A stretch of 64,000 nt of DNA from Acanthopleura granulata (lineage: Eukaryota > Mollusca > Polyplacophora > Chitonida > Chitonidae). Location: contig JABBOT010000001.1 in NCBI GenBank assembly GCA_016165875.1, positions 41,344,252-41,408,251 on the forward strand, read 5' to 3'. Position numbers and translations under genes: made by a program. This document shows, piece after piece, positions 45,901 through 57,300 of the stretch. The first letter of the stretch is position 1, and the number at the start of each line of letters is the position of its first letter. Below the pieces are notes generated by a model, which worked only from the letters and a program-made list of their open reading frames with translations, was not told the DNA's origin and did not search any database.

Positions 45901-46823
45901 TACATTGAGATTTAGATAGATCTTCTATATCCCTGTTTGATAAGTGGAGCTACAGCCACAACAAAACTACTGTCTTGTTACACTATTTGCCCCAGTACTA
46001 CCGCCTTCTAACTGTATCAGACACAGTTCTATTGTTATTTTAAGCTATTCATCATAGTTCTATTGTTATTTTAAGCTATTCATCACAGTTCTACAGTCAT
46101 GTTACACTGTTTATCATAGCTTTTCTGTCATGTTATACTATTCATTACAGTTCTACTGTCATGTTATGCTATTCATCACAGATCTACTGTCATGTTACGC
46201 TCTTCATTACAGTTCTACTGTCATGTTACGCTCTTCATTACAGTTCTACTGTCATGTTATGCTATTCATCACAGTTCTACTGTCATGTTATGCTATTCAT
46301 CACAGATCTACTGTCATGTTACGCTCTTCATTACAGTTCTACTGTCATGTTATGCTATTCATCACAGTTCTACTGTCAGGTTATGCTATTCATTACAGTT
46401 CTACTGTCATGTTACGCTCTTCATTACAGTTCTACTGTCATGTTATGCTATTCATCACAGTTCTACTGTCATGTTGTGCTATTCATCACAGTTCTACTGT
46501 CAGGTTACAGTCTTCATTACAGTTCTACTGTCATGTTAAGCTCTTCATTACAGTTCTACGGTCATGTTATGCTATTCATCACAGTTCTACTGTCATGTTA
46601 TGCTATTCATCACAGATCTACTGTCATGTTACGCTCTTCATTACAGCTCTACTGTCATGTTACGCTCTTCATTACAGTTCTACTGTCATGTTATGCTATT
46701 CATCACAGTACACACCCACCGTTCCTGGTTTGATCTTCCCTGGCCACATAGCAATGGCTGGCTCCCGCATTCCTCCCTCAAATGTTGTCTCTTTCCCACA
46801 GAGGAATGGGCCATTACTTCCTC
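39894..46823 (-). CDS. GALNS: Second set of GALNS exons 9-14, left of the gap
   Basis: Six exons with the same boundaries, lengths and splice sites as the right-hand set: all intact, 671 nt, one amino-acid difference (Tyr for Asp in exon 13) and at least two silent ones. They lack exons 1-8 and a promoter, so they could not make a full enzyme alone. Because the segment ends exactly at an assembly gap and the other copy begins exactly after it, this is probably the second haplotype of the same locus. If it were a real duplication it would be an orphan 3' half-gene, or alternative 3' exons. Confidence 0.85.
40033..40106 (-). mobile_element. SINE family 1 relic, left copy
   Basis: GACTGGTGTTGTGTACCCAAG, AAATTTCACTTCTGTGAT and AGCATGGTG follow the family order loosely; the matching relic in the other segment is near 48378-48450. 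Confidence 0.45.
41197..41314 (-). CDS. GALNS: GALNS exon 13, left-hand copy
   Basis: One base difference at 41259 (A; C at 49727) changes Asp to Tyr in the VN-D/Y-HQEYL stretch. Confidence 0.85.
41374..41626 (-). mobile_element. SINE family 1, left copy (intron 12)
   Basis: TTTGATTTGATTGGTGTTTA, GCCATACTCAAGAATATTTC, CCCACGACCATCCAC and CAGCCGGAGAGGAAGCCAGC, followed by a degraded head ending CTCAGCCACTGAGAGCCCC. Lies about 60 bp upstream of exon 13. Confidence 0.85.
41792..42028 (+). mobile_element. SINE family 1 in forward orientation, left copy
   Basis: Head AAGTCTCTGTGGCACAGTGG with A-box-like TGGTTAGTTTGCTAGC, body GTCGGAAGGTCTGCCAGTAA, tail region ATGGTGTAAAACGCGAACTA. With the neighbouring element it forms a head-to-head SINE pair in GALNS intron 12. 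Confidence 0.8.
42149..42270 (-). CDS. GALNS: GALNS exon 12, left-hand copy
   Basis: Identical to the right-hand exon by eye, with the same GTCTGT donor. Confidence 0.85.
42578..42737 (-). mobile_element. SINE family 1 fragment, left copy (intron 11)
   Basis: TTTATTTATTTATTTGATTGG, CGGCGGTGGCCAACATTGTG and GGTTGCTGGCAGACCTTCCA. Confidence 0.8.
43125..43256 (+). mobile_element. SINE family 1 3' half, left copy
   Basis: TACGTGGGAAGGTCCATTAG, CCACCACAATGCTGGCAGCC, TCGTATAAGTGAAATATTCT and AAAACACCAATAAATGAATA. Inserted about 60 bp downstream of exon 11 in the sense of transcription. Confidence 0.85.
43319..43421 (-). CDS. GALNS: GALNS exon 11, left-hand copy
   Basis: Same boundaries; silent TAT for TAC in the FFYRG segment. 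Confidence 0.85.
44271..44407 (-). CDS. GALNS: GALNS exon 10, left-hand copy
   Basis: Same boundaries as the right-hand copy; a silent difference (AAT for AAC) in LFNN. Confidence 0.85.
44425..44668 (-). mobile_element. SINE family 1, near full length, left copy
   Basis: TTTGTTTATTTATTTATTTC, ATTGTGGTGGGAGGAAACAG, GGGCTTGAACTCACAGCGAG and a head with CACTAGGTCACGCAGGCAAC. Begins about 18 bp upstream of exon 10. Confidence 0.88.
45300..45625 (-). mobile_element. Dispersed repeat family 2, left copy (intron 9)
   Basis: TTTACCTTGTACTTAACAAT, TTTCGGTCATTTGACAACGA, GAGGCAGCGACAAGTACCAT and GAGATTGATCCCAGATATCC. The same order of blocks occurs near 60.1 kb and partly at 23.4 kb. Likely a second tRNA-related SINE; open frames across it are accidental. 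Confidence 0.75.
46023..46710. repeat. 31-bp minisatellite, left copy
   Basis: About 22 units of a 31-bp consensus built on CAGTTCTACTGTCATGTTA and TGCTATTCATCA or CGCTCTTCATTA variants. It lies in GALNS intron 9 and reaches to within about 10 bp of the exon 9 donor. Because 31 is not a multiple of 3 and the unit lacks stops in several frames, it produces long spurious open frames. Confidence 0.97.
46720..46823 (-). CDS. GALNS: GALNS exon 9, left-hand copy
   Basis: Identical to the right-hand exon 9 by eye, including both splice sites. Confidence 0.85.
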
Positions 46824-47120
46824 CTACAACAGACAAAGAATGGGTATCAGCTATTAACTAGTCAGTTGTATATTAGTGGAAGGCAAGTAATCTTCTATGA
46901 ACTTCATGTTAGACCACCTCAACACATGTACATGTGTAACCAATTATTCCCAACTTTCCACCAAGGAATTATTTTTACTGTCATCAGAAGTTTATTGGTT
47001 ATTTTATCAACACACATACTTTCACAATTACAAGTTTGCATCACAGCTGTAAAACATATTTTTTTCTCCACATCACTAAGACATACTCTTATGGGGCTCT
47101 AAATGGGGAGTCGACAATAT

Positions 47121-47174
47121 ATATTTATTTATTTGATTGGTGCTTTACACCATACTCAGGAATATTTCACTTAT
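47121..47174 (-). mobile_element. SINE family 1 cut off by the assembly gap
   Basis: ATATTTATTTATTTGATTGG and ACCATACTCAGGAATATTTC, then Ns. Confidence 0.85.
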
Positions 47175-47184
47175 NNNNNNNNNN
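47175..47184. other. Assembly gap (ten Ns)
   Basis: Left side ends inside a SINE (AATATTTCACTTAT); right side starts at ACAATCTCACATTTGCCGAA, which also occurs at 38834. The gap length is probably nominal. Confidence 0.99.
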
Positions 47185-48235
47185 ACAATCTCACATTTGC
47201 CGAATGTTATGCTGTACAGAACAACAAAGCTGTCATGGTAACAATACTACATATCATATACATATTTTGTGCTAAAATAGTTGCAAATATGTAATTCTAG
47301 ATTTGAAATGTGATAGCTTTATCCACAAGTGACGCTGATACATAATGTAGGATACTGTTTCTGAGTATTAGCCACTAAGGAAAAATCTGACTGAAAAGCT
47401 CCCATTTTTCCCATTCTTCCACACCACTATAGCAAATGTGTTTGGTTGTCTGGTGCCCTGTCTCCTGTGGGGAGCGATGCTGCTGTTGGGAAGCACGACA
47501 CCAGACTAAAAAAGTCTCCTGAATGACTTTGACACATTGTAGTTTGCAACTACCTCTAAAAATGTCCCTTAAAAATCATCAAGGCATTGTTTTGACAACT
47601 TCAGAGCTCATCACACAGATAAACAGCCTTAAGATTTAAAAAAAAAAATAATTTGGTTGATTTTCCCTTATGATACAGTTACAATATTGATTCGTATCGG
47701 AAAAACGTAGATCACTGTATGCACAAAGTCAGTATAACATCACTAGTAATGATTTACTTTGATGGATGTTTTGGATGAATGAAAAATAAATATTTGGAAT
47801 GTTGGTTTTTGGTTCATTTACGAAAATGAATGGATTCATTAAATGAGATTGCTAAATTAAACAAAGACCAGTTTATAATGAAATAAATTTACTTCGGAAA
47901 CTCATGCTCAAATTTCACAGGTGTGAAGGCATGCTCTGAAAACGTGACTGCTCACAAACTCAATTCTGGCCCTAGACCTCTTTCGATGCATTGTGTGAAC
48001 GTAGCTTAAAAATAGGAAACCTGTTGATGTTTATATAATCTAGATACTGATAGATAAATATCTAGATCCTAGATAAATAACAAAATAAAGTTCTGCCCTT
48101 CGCCATGCCTGACTTGGGAGTTTTCAGTTCCTATGGTCTCCTTTCGATGTTTGTCCCTGATACATGTACGTGTGTCGTTACATCACACCCTGTGTCAGCA
48201 GTGACAGTGAGAGCTTGTTCTCATTGGTTATCTCC

Positions 48236-48322
48236 TCAATGAGTCCAAACACACTTGGTCATTTTGGATGGAGGAGTCGGCAGGCATTTGTTCAGCTTCT
48301 CACAACCAGGTGGTGCCCAGTT
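48236..48322 (-). CDS. GALNS: GALNS exon 14, right-hand copy (stop codon)
   Basis: Acceptor TTGTCAG|AACTGG, stop TGA. Encodes [20 protein letters not shown] and ends CVWTH, like human ...CLWSH. Confidence 0.93.
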   Translation of the reverse strand, partial: NWAPPGCEKLNKCLPTPPSKMTKCVWTH

Positions 48323-51300
48323 CTGACAAATAAAAACATCACATAAATGTTAACTGATTTACTGGTTCACAGTGTTCATTTGATTGGTGATGCGTACCCA
48401 AGAACATAAATTTCACTTCTGTGATTATAAGTACATCAGCATGGTGTGGCGTAACTATTGCTAGTGTGACATTGGGTCATTCTATTATGGCATTCAGGTT
48501 TATGAGTGGAGGGAGTAACTGACCAAACATCAGGCTATCACAATGCAGTGGGACGCATCTCATTGGTCAAGGTTGAGCCTGAGCTAAGCTTGATCGAGGA
48601 ATCTAAGATAAAAAATATACTGTTCCCTGACATTAATTCAGAATATGACAGAATAGTCCCTCATTCATTATGGTGCCATTGAGAGACAAAATTGTCTTCT
48701 TTGTTGGAAGTGGGTATACGTTACAGGAGTGTTCTTCAGGGTTCCCTTGCTTGTAATGTGCTCAAGGCTTTGGTTACAATAAGCAATAGACAGTTCTCTC
48801 GTATTCTCTGGGATAAAATGAGCTGAAGACGACCTGCCTTCCACCTATATGACAGGTCATATAGTAGAGTTCGCCAGTAACTTGCCAAGTAAAGGTAATG
48901 GTTTACTCCAGGCACTCTGTTTTCTGCCATATATAAATTGTACAAGGGTTGTTGGCTGCTTCAAAAATTTTTCACTCATGAAATAAAGGCTGAAGGAAAC
49001 AAAGTTGTGGGATAAACCAACGTCCTTTCGTACGTTTCTGCCAAACTTTCCCAGCTGTGACATATACATTTATTCGTGGGTAACAAGTTGCCACACTGCT
49101 GAGGGGGGTGATGCAAAAATTCCCTGTTCAAGGCTGGGATTGAACTCTCACTCCATGTGATCACAGTTGGGATGTGCTATGTACAGAATAACAATGATGT
49201 GTGTTACAATGAGATTGAGGGTGTATTTATTTCATTGGTGTTGAATTCCTGGGCTTAACTTTCGACAGGATTCTGGAAATCAGATTCTTGTCATGAGCGG
49301 AAACAAAATTCACGGGAATCTACTTGGATTCCTTTAAAGAGAGCCCTATTCAAACTCCTAGTTTTATTACAATTAAAAAATTGCAATGTTTCAGATCATT
49401 AATGTTATGAACATGGAATCCCCAAAATCTGTTTGCTGTCATATGCTTTCAGATCTTTAATTGGATCAAATTCTTGTCATACTAAATTTGGCCAAAATTC
49501 TGGTCGATTCTGGGCCTTCATTTCAATTCTGATAAAAAACGATGAAAATAAAGCCCCAAATGCTACCTTCAGAATTATTCACTCATGTGACAGTTCAGGT
49601 CTACAGCCAGAGGAAACCTGAGAGAGATCTAAACAAATTATGGTCCTACATTACTGTACATTACCTGTACAGCTGGGTCGCAGTAGTTGAGCGCGGGCAC
49701 CCCTCGAATCAGGTACTCCTGGTGGTCATTCACTATCTGCTGGATACCTGGCATCACCTGCTTATACTCCTCACTCGTAGGCCTGCAGGAAATTGAAAAA
49801 CACAAGCTCATTTGTCAACTTTCACGATTTCTTATGCGATTTCATTTGATTTGATTGGTGTTTATGCCATACTCAAGAATATTTCACCTGTGCGATGGCT
49901 GCTGCCGAGAGAAAACTGGGCTCTGCCTGGGGTAAACCCACGACCATCCACAAGTTACTTTCCCATGTACAGCCGGAGAGGAAGCCAGCATTAGATGAAC
50001 TATAACTCACAGCCACAGCACTGGTGAGAGCGAAAGGCAGCTGGTTCATTATGCCGTGCAGGTGCCCTAATCACCTCTGCCACTGAGGCCCCCAGATATG
50101 CTTTGAGCTCCTTTTTATATTTGACAGTACTGCAGAATGACTATTTGTTGAGGGTTATTCCATCACATAAATATAATTTGCTCCTCTCCGAAACCCTCGA
50201 ACTAACAATATGACTTATTGACACTAATTACTACATGTGATACTATTTACTAAATGAGAAGTCTCTGTGGCACAGTGGTTAGTTTGCTAGCACAGTACAA
50301 TGACCTAGGAGCCTGTCACCAATCCAGATGTGTGAGCTGAAGTCTACCTCTTGGCTGGCTTCGTATCTGGCCCTAAGTCGGAAGGTCTGCCAGTAACCTG
50401 TGAATAACCATGGCTATTCACCTGGGCTTTCCTTAGGATACCACCATTATTCTGGCTGTTGTCATGAATATGGTGTAAAACATGAACTAATAAAAAAATG
50501 AACAAATATTTACTGAACAACATGTGCCCCTCTGCCAGTGTACATGTAGTCAGCTCCACAGCCCCACCTATTCCTGCAGCGAACCCAGCCATTGCAGTAA
50601 TCACCATGATACAGACCTAATCATGTACTTCTCCCCTGGGTCTCTGGCCACATGGAAGAGCAGAGGCTGAGCGGTGTGATCCACTTGGTCATGGGTTGTA
50701 ACATTTTCTATCTCCTGGCCAGGGCAAAAGTTCACACCCTGAAACGAGAAACATATACCAAACCTTACTAACCCTTTAAACTGGCTTTGCGGAACTCTGT
50801 CTTCAGCAGATCATGGTACAGGTACTATACGCAAGATCAGATGAGAGGGAAATATTTTCCAGATTCCATCCATTCATCTATCAATCACTTCAGAGATCAT
50901 CAGTCTTTTTCAAACTTTTCATGGTAAAGAACAACAAAAAATAGTAATCAAGTTAAATACTTATCCTCTCATACTCAACTGAAGAATCAAGCAGATCATT
51001 GTGCTGTATTTAACAGCTCTATTACTGACGATGAATCAGGACTCAATAGTTTATTTATTTATTTATTTGATTGGTGTTTTAACGTCACAGTGAAGAATAC
51101 TTCATTTATACGGCGGTGGCCAACAGTGTGGTGGGGCAAAAAGCTGGAAGAGCCTGGGAGAAACCCATGACATCTGCAGGTTGCTGGCAGACCTTCCAAT
51201 GTACAACTCACGGCAATCACATTTGTTGAGAGGCTCTTGAGTCATTTTGCTGTGATAGCGTGCCACCCTCCTCAGCCATGACTCCTCAATGACTATTGTT

Positions 51301-54300
51301 AAAAGCTGCTTAACCTTGAGAAATGATGACTTCATTACTAATTGTTCCTATAAAAGTCTGTTTAGTAATTAACCTTAACCTTTCAACATTATTTGAATTA
51401 TTCATATTTTATGCTGACATATGTACACTGTACAGGGCAGTTCTGTAATGCCATGTCAAGAACACAAGACATGACATCCAATCACAGTACAAGGCCATTG
51501 AGGCTTAACCTTAATTTAATGTTATGCTAAACCTGGGAAGAACCACGACTGTTTATTTTCTGGGTCGAAGTCTAAGGTTTGACTTGAGGAATTAAACCCC
51601 TGTACGTGGGAAGGTCCATTAGCAATGTGTGGATGGTCATCGTTTTCCTTCCACCACAATGCTGGCAGCCGTCATATAAGTGAAATCTTGAGTACGGCGT
51701 AAAACACCAATAAATGAATAAAGGATTGAACCCCTGTACTACAGCACCACTGTGCAGCACAGCCAGGGGCTTAAGAGACTCACACTGTTAAACTCTGTCA
51801 GTGAGTTTGTCCATGTCCACAGGTGTGCTTTGTAATTCCCAACCCGTACAGCCATCAGGGTATTCCCACGGTAGAAAAAGATGGGTCTGAAATCAGTGTA
51901 AATCTGGCATATAGAGCTGGTGATGCAACATGTAAAACAAACATGAAAAATTATTTAATTATCTGAATGATGTTTGACTCAATTCCTAACACACACAGTC
52001 TTCAGAGTATTCCCACAGTAGAAAAAGATTGCTCTGAAATACATGTATATGTAAATCAGGCATATAAAACTGTAATTCCCTACAAGTATGGCCATGAGGG
52101 TATTCGTACTGGAGAAAAAGATTGGCTGGAAATACATATATGAGTTAGGTTTTCATACATTACCTGGCAAGGTCAGTAAAGTGATACACGTGTGTGGATG
52201 AGGATTTTCTAGTCATGAGCGCCTTGGACTACTTACTGATCAAGATCACACAAACAATAAGAGCAAGGAACTGTAGAAATTTGTTCTCCAAAGCCACTAT
52301 TAAAATTCCACTCTCCACAATTTGTATTCTGTCACAGTTTGGATGAAACCGTCACAAAAAGCTACATGAATTATAGTACCTGTATTTAGAGTGTAAATCG
52401 GCTAAAATTACAATAAAATTTTGACTAACTAATTATTCTGCTGTACTAAGTTGGAGAGGACATGTGAATAAAAAGTTTCATGTCACCAGATATGAAATTA
52501 TAGGTAGTTTACTGTGCATACATCTTTCACTCATTTCAACACTGTTGTCTGGGGACAAATCTATCTAAAGTGTTATAAGAGAAGTGCGTTATATGAAGTT
52601 AGTTAATAACCACCAATAGCCTATGACTTACATGGTACAGGAACAAACAGTGGGTGATGCTGGATGTTAACTATAAACCAGATTAGTATAATATCATAAT
52701 ATCATTACTTTATAACCAAGCCGCTGAGTGCAAAGAATTAACAAAATCTGAAAATTTTCGTCACTGAAACTTCAGAAACTCAATACTTTGTGAAATTTTG
52801 GGGGACACACTTGTGACTGGGTTATCCTGAAGCACATGTTGTAAAGATGCGTGTTCTAATGATCTTGAGGTGTACTTCTTTTCACTCTGCACACTGATCC
52901 CTGAATGCTTCCACAGATAGGATCAATCACTATGGTTGGATCAAATTCCTTACCTGTCTGAGTTAGTGTTGTTGAAGAGTGCTCCAGTGAGGCTGATGCC
53001 GTCAATTATCCTGTCTTCAGGTTTGGGGATGCCGGCTATCTCTAGCACTGTAGTGAAAAGGTCCATCAGGTTTCCTAACTGACGAGAGACCTGGAAGAGC
53101 CGCAGTAATTTGTTTATTTATTTATTTCATTGGTGTTTTACGCAGCACTCAATATTTCAACTATAGCATATCGGCCAGCATTATGGTGGGAGACCATCCA
53201 CAGGCGGACCTTCTCACGTACAATCGGGGAAGAAGCTGGGCTTGAACTCACAGCAAGTGCATTGGTGAGAGGCACCTGTTTCATTACACTGCACTAGCCC
53301 ACTAGGTCACGGAGGCAACAAGCTGCGGTAAAGCAAATAGTCAATCACACCACATATGAGTCTATCACAAAGTGAAATTACAAGGGAAATGAGACAGATG
53401 GCTATTTCCAGTGGTGCCTCAGTGCACATCAGAACACGTCACACTTGAGATAAATAGAAGCACATTGTCATTTATGCCTACACTAAATCTTTTACTTTTG
53501 GACAGATATCAGCAGTGCTGAAAGCAAAAAATTATCTTTCGCTCCCAGGTTTTCAGCCAAGTAAAGATATAGATATCTTGTACATTAGATGGACTAACCA
53601 TAAAAGAAAAACTTAGAAGAATTACAGGCTTTGGAGACAGCCCAAGATTCCTCTCAGTTCTAAATTCTGTATGTTTGTCTTTCATCCTGAAACTGTCCTT
53701 GAGTTCATGTGAAGTCTCATCTGTCAGAAAGACTTGAGTGAAATGCACAAAATTGGTTGAATTTTGTGACTGCCAACAGTTACTATGGTATAAAACAGAC
53801 AAGTTTTTTTTCTTTTTTTTCTGTCTCAGACAAGACAAAGAAGAACTCCCAGTTATGTGAACTCGAAAAACATCTATGTAACTTATAAAATCAACAAAGT
53901 ATGTATTTATACATGTTTGGGATTTTACCTTGTACTTAACAATTTTTCGGTCATTTGACAACGAGGAGTCCTTAGAATGTATATACACTGTGCCTTCTTG
54001 TGTAAGGCGAGCCCATGCTGCCGCCACTGGAACATCATGCGGAAAACACCAGAAAAAACACCCCACCCAGTCACATTATACTGACACCGGGCTGAGCAGT
54101 CTTGTGTCCTTGCTTTAACCTCTGAGTGCTGAGTGCCAAGTGAGGCAGCGACAAGTACCATTTTTAAAGTCTTGGCTGAGACCAAACCTGAGATTGATCC
54201 CAGATATCCCGACCTTCAGGCAAACCACCAGGCCACTAAGGAGGTCCAAAACAATCAACAATGATTTGGCTACTGACTGAGGTAGACAACCAGAGGCTAC

Positions 54301-57300
54301 AAGCTGGTGTTTTTCCAGCACCTGAACTTCAGACGTACTCTGATATCATGTCCAGTTGTAATGTACTTCAGTAATGGACATTTCTTTCTCAAAAGTCAAC
54401 TGTACATAAGTGTGTAGGACGGAAGCACTGTACCAAAGATGCTACAATGGAGCTGATCCAATTCTCAACATTCTGAGTAACGAGAGATATTATTCTTTAA
54501 TTCCTTAAGATTCCTAAATGCTTTACATTGAGATTTAGATAGATCTTCTATATCCCTGTTTGATAAGTGGAGCTACAGCCACAACAAAACTACTGTCTTG
54601 TTACACTATTTGCCCCAGTACTACCGCCTTCTAACTGTATCAGACACAGTTCTATTGTTATTTTAAGCTATTCATCATAGTTCTATTGTTATTTTAAGCT
54701 ATTCATCACAGTTCTACAGTCATGTTACACTGTTTATCATAGCTTTTCTGTCATGTTATACTATTCATTACAGTTCTACTGTCATGTTATGCTATTCATC
54801 ACAGATCTACTGTCATGTTACGCTCTTCATTACAGTTCTACTGTCATGTTACGCTCTTCATTACAGTTCTACTGTCATGTTATGCTATTCATCACAGTTC
54901 TACTATCATGTTATGCTATTCATCACAGATCTACTGTCATGTTACGCTCTTCATTACAGTTCTACTGTCATGTTATGCTATTCATCACAGTTCTACTGTC
55001 AGGTTATGCTATTCATTACAGTTCTACTGTCATGTTACGCTCTTCATTACAGTTCTACTGTCATGTTATGCTATTCATCACAGTTCTACTGTCATGTTGT
55101 GCTATTCATCACAGTTCTACTGTCAGGTTACAGTCTTCATTACAGTTCTACTGTCATGTTAAGCTCTTCATTACAGTTCTACGGTCATGTTATGCTATTC
55201 ATCACAGTTCTACTGTCATGTTATGCTATTCATCACAGATCTACTGTCATGTTACGCTCTTCATTACAGCTCTACTGTCATGTTACGCTCTTCATTACAG
55301 TTCTACTGTCATGTTATGCTATTCATCACAGTACACACCCACCGTTCCTGGTTTGATCTTCCCTGGCCACATAGCAATGGCTGGCTCCCGCATTCCTCCC
55401 TCAAATGTTGTCTCTTTCCCACAGAGGAATGGGCCATTACTTCCTCCTACAACAGACAAAGAATGGGTATCAGCTATTAACTAGTCAGTTGTATATTAGT
55501 GGAAGGCAAGTAATCTTCTACGAACTTCATGTTAGACCACCTCAACACATGTACATGTGTAACCAATTATTCCCAACTTTCCACCAAGGAATTATTTTTA
55601 CTGTCATCAGAAGTTTATTGGTTATTTTATCAACACACATACTTTCACAATTACAAGTTTGCATCACAGCTGTAAAACATATTTTTTTCTCCACATCACT
55701 AAGACATACTCTTATGGGGCTCTAAATGGGGAGTCGACAATATATATTTATTTATTTGATTGGTGCTTTACACCATACTCAGGAATATTTCACTTATACA
55801 TTATGGTGGGAGGAAACCAGACAGATCCCAGGGGAAACTCACGACCATCCGCAGGTTGCTGGTGGGCCTTCCCATGTACGACAGGAGCCTGAACTCATAG
55901 CGATCACTCTGGTGAGAGGCACCTGGGTCATTATGTTGCGCTAGTGTGCTCACCCCCCTCGGCCACAGTATATATAGAGCGAAGATGTTTGGAACATACT
56001 GTGTCATTAAAGAGGACCATAACTCGTATCTCTTACAAATATTAAACTGGTGCCTGAACCTGTGCAGTACATTACACACTGTGCCCATAAATACTTCAAA
56101 GTAAATGACTTGCACCAAAACAGATGGTAATGTGTAGTCTTACAGGCAGCCGTGACAGCAAACGTAATACACCCTGGGTATCACACTCACCCCCAGTCTT
56201 AGCATATGTGGCAGCTCCATTATCAGAGGAGAAAAAAGCCAGGGTATTACTGTCAATTTCTAAATCCCGAAGTATCTGTAAGATTTGTCCAACTCCATAA
56301 TCCAGCTCTCGCACTGCATCCCCATACCTGGTTCATCAACAGCAGATAAATACTGGTGTGACATCACGCTCCTTGAAGATACACAGATGCTCTTCTATCA
56401 AGGTGATATGAGTCATACAAGGGCTCTTCATTTATTTCTTAATATTTTGCGAATCAAAGGATATTTATATATTTGTATTTCATTGGTGCTTACTGTAAAA
56501 AACTTCTGGAGGATTAACTATAACTTGTTTATGAATGCTATAATCATATTTAAATTACAGACAATGTTATGCCATAAAGTAAAGAATTTACGACACAAAG
56601 GGACATAACTCTGTTCCTGTCATTATTCCAAAATCTTGATATGAACTGCACTTAACTGATGATTAAAGGAGAAGAAAACCGAAAAACAATGCCAAAATCA
56701 GACGAAGGCAGTGGTCCCAGTGTCTTTGTATAATAATGTTATAAGTAAGGATGTCGTGCATGTCTAGTAACTGTATTTGAATGTAAATTAGTTGTTTATC
56801 TTCAAACATTTGCATTTAATCTGAATTATGACAATATTTATGAACTCCGGTATATTAAGAATATAAATATTCGGGTTGAACACATTTGTAAGATGAAAAG
56901 ACCAAATTCTAGTGCAAATATATTTATCACATATGCGTAACATTGCCATTTATAACATTATTACGCAAAGACAATGTACCATAAGGTGGTCCCCAGTAAC
57001 CACCATACAAAAAATATTTTCAAATAATCTTTTCTCCTCCAAGAGAAAAAACAAAATATTAAAGACTATAACTGCCAATAAATTGTCACGCTCTTTCATC
57101 TGATTCTGGTATCGTTTTTATGTTTTCTCCTTCGTTAATACACACTTACAGGCCTCTGTTACTGGTACCGAGAAATTTCCTGGAAGCATACAGAGGATCG
57201 TGAGTGGCATCAACAGCCCAGTACAGCAAAAACGGAGTGTTGCTGAGGGCATTCTTCTCGATGAACGTCAAAGCTTCCTGTAAGGCAATAATATACATCT

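Larger units (their letters stand above)
38834..47174. repeat. Large repeated segment, left copy
   Basis: About 8.3 kb, collinear with the segment right of the gap. It contains GALNS exons 9-14, their introns, shared SINE insertions and the 31-bp array. Differences from the other copy are scattered SNPs and small indels. Confidence 0.95.
47185..55797. repeat. Large repeated segment, right copy
   Basis: About 8.6 kb. The offset to the left copy grows from 8351 to 8623 because of extra DNA at about 49255-49401 (147 bp) and about 52592-52803 (around 210 bp), partly offset by small deletions near 49513, 53190 and 53608. Confidence 0.95.

Noticed and set aside
46023..46710. Array considered as a CRISPR
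   Set aside because: Units are directly adjacent without unique spacers and the genome is animal.
46130..46861. Long open frames (up to 243 codons) over the 31-bp repeats, also at 54753-55484
   Set aside because: All three frames are open because the unit is short, stop-poor and not a multiple of three; the region is intron beside GALNS exon 9 on the opposite strand.
38834..55797. Interpretation as a biologically real tandem GALNS gene family
   Set aside because: Left copy has only exons 9-14, and both boundaries coincide with the assembly gap; haplotype redundancy explains everything seen.
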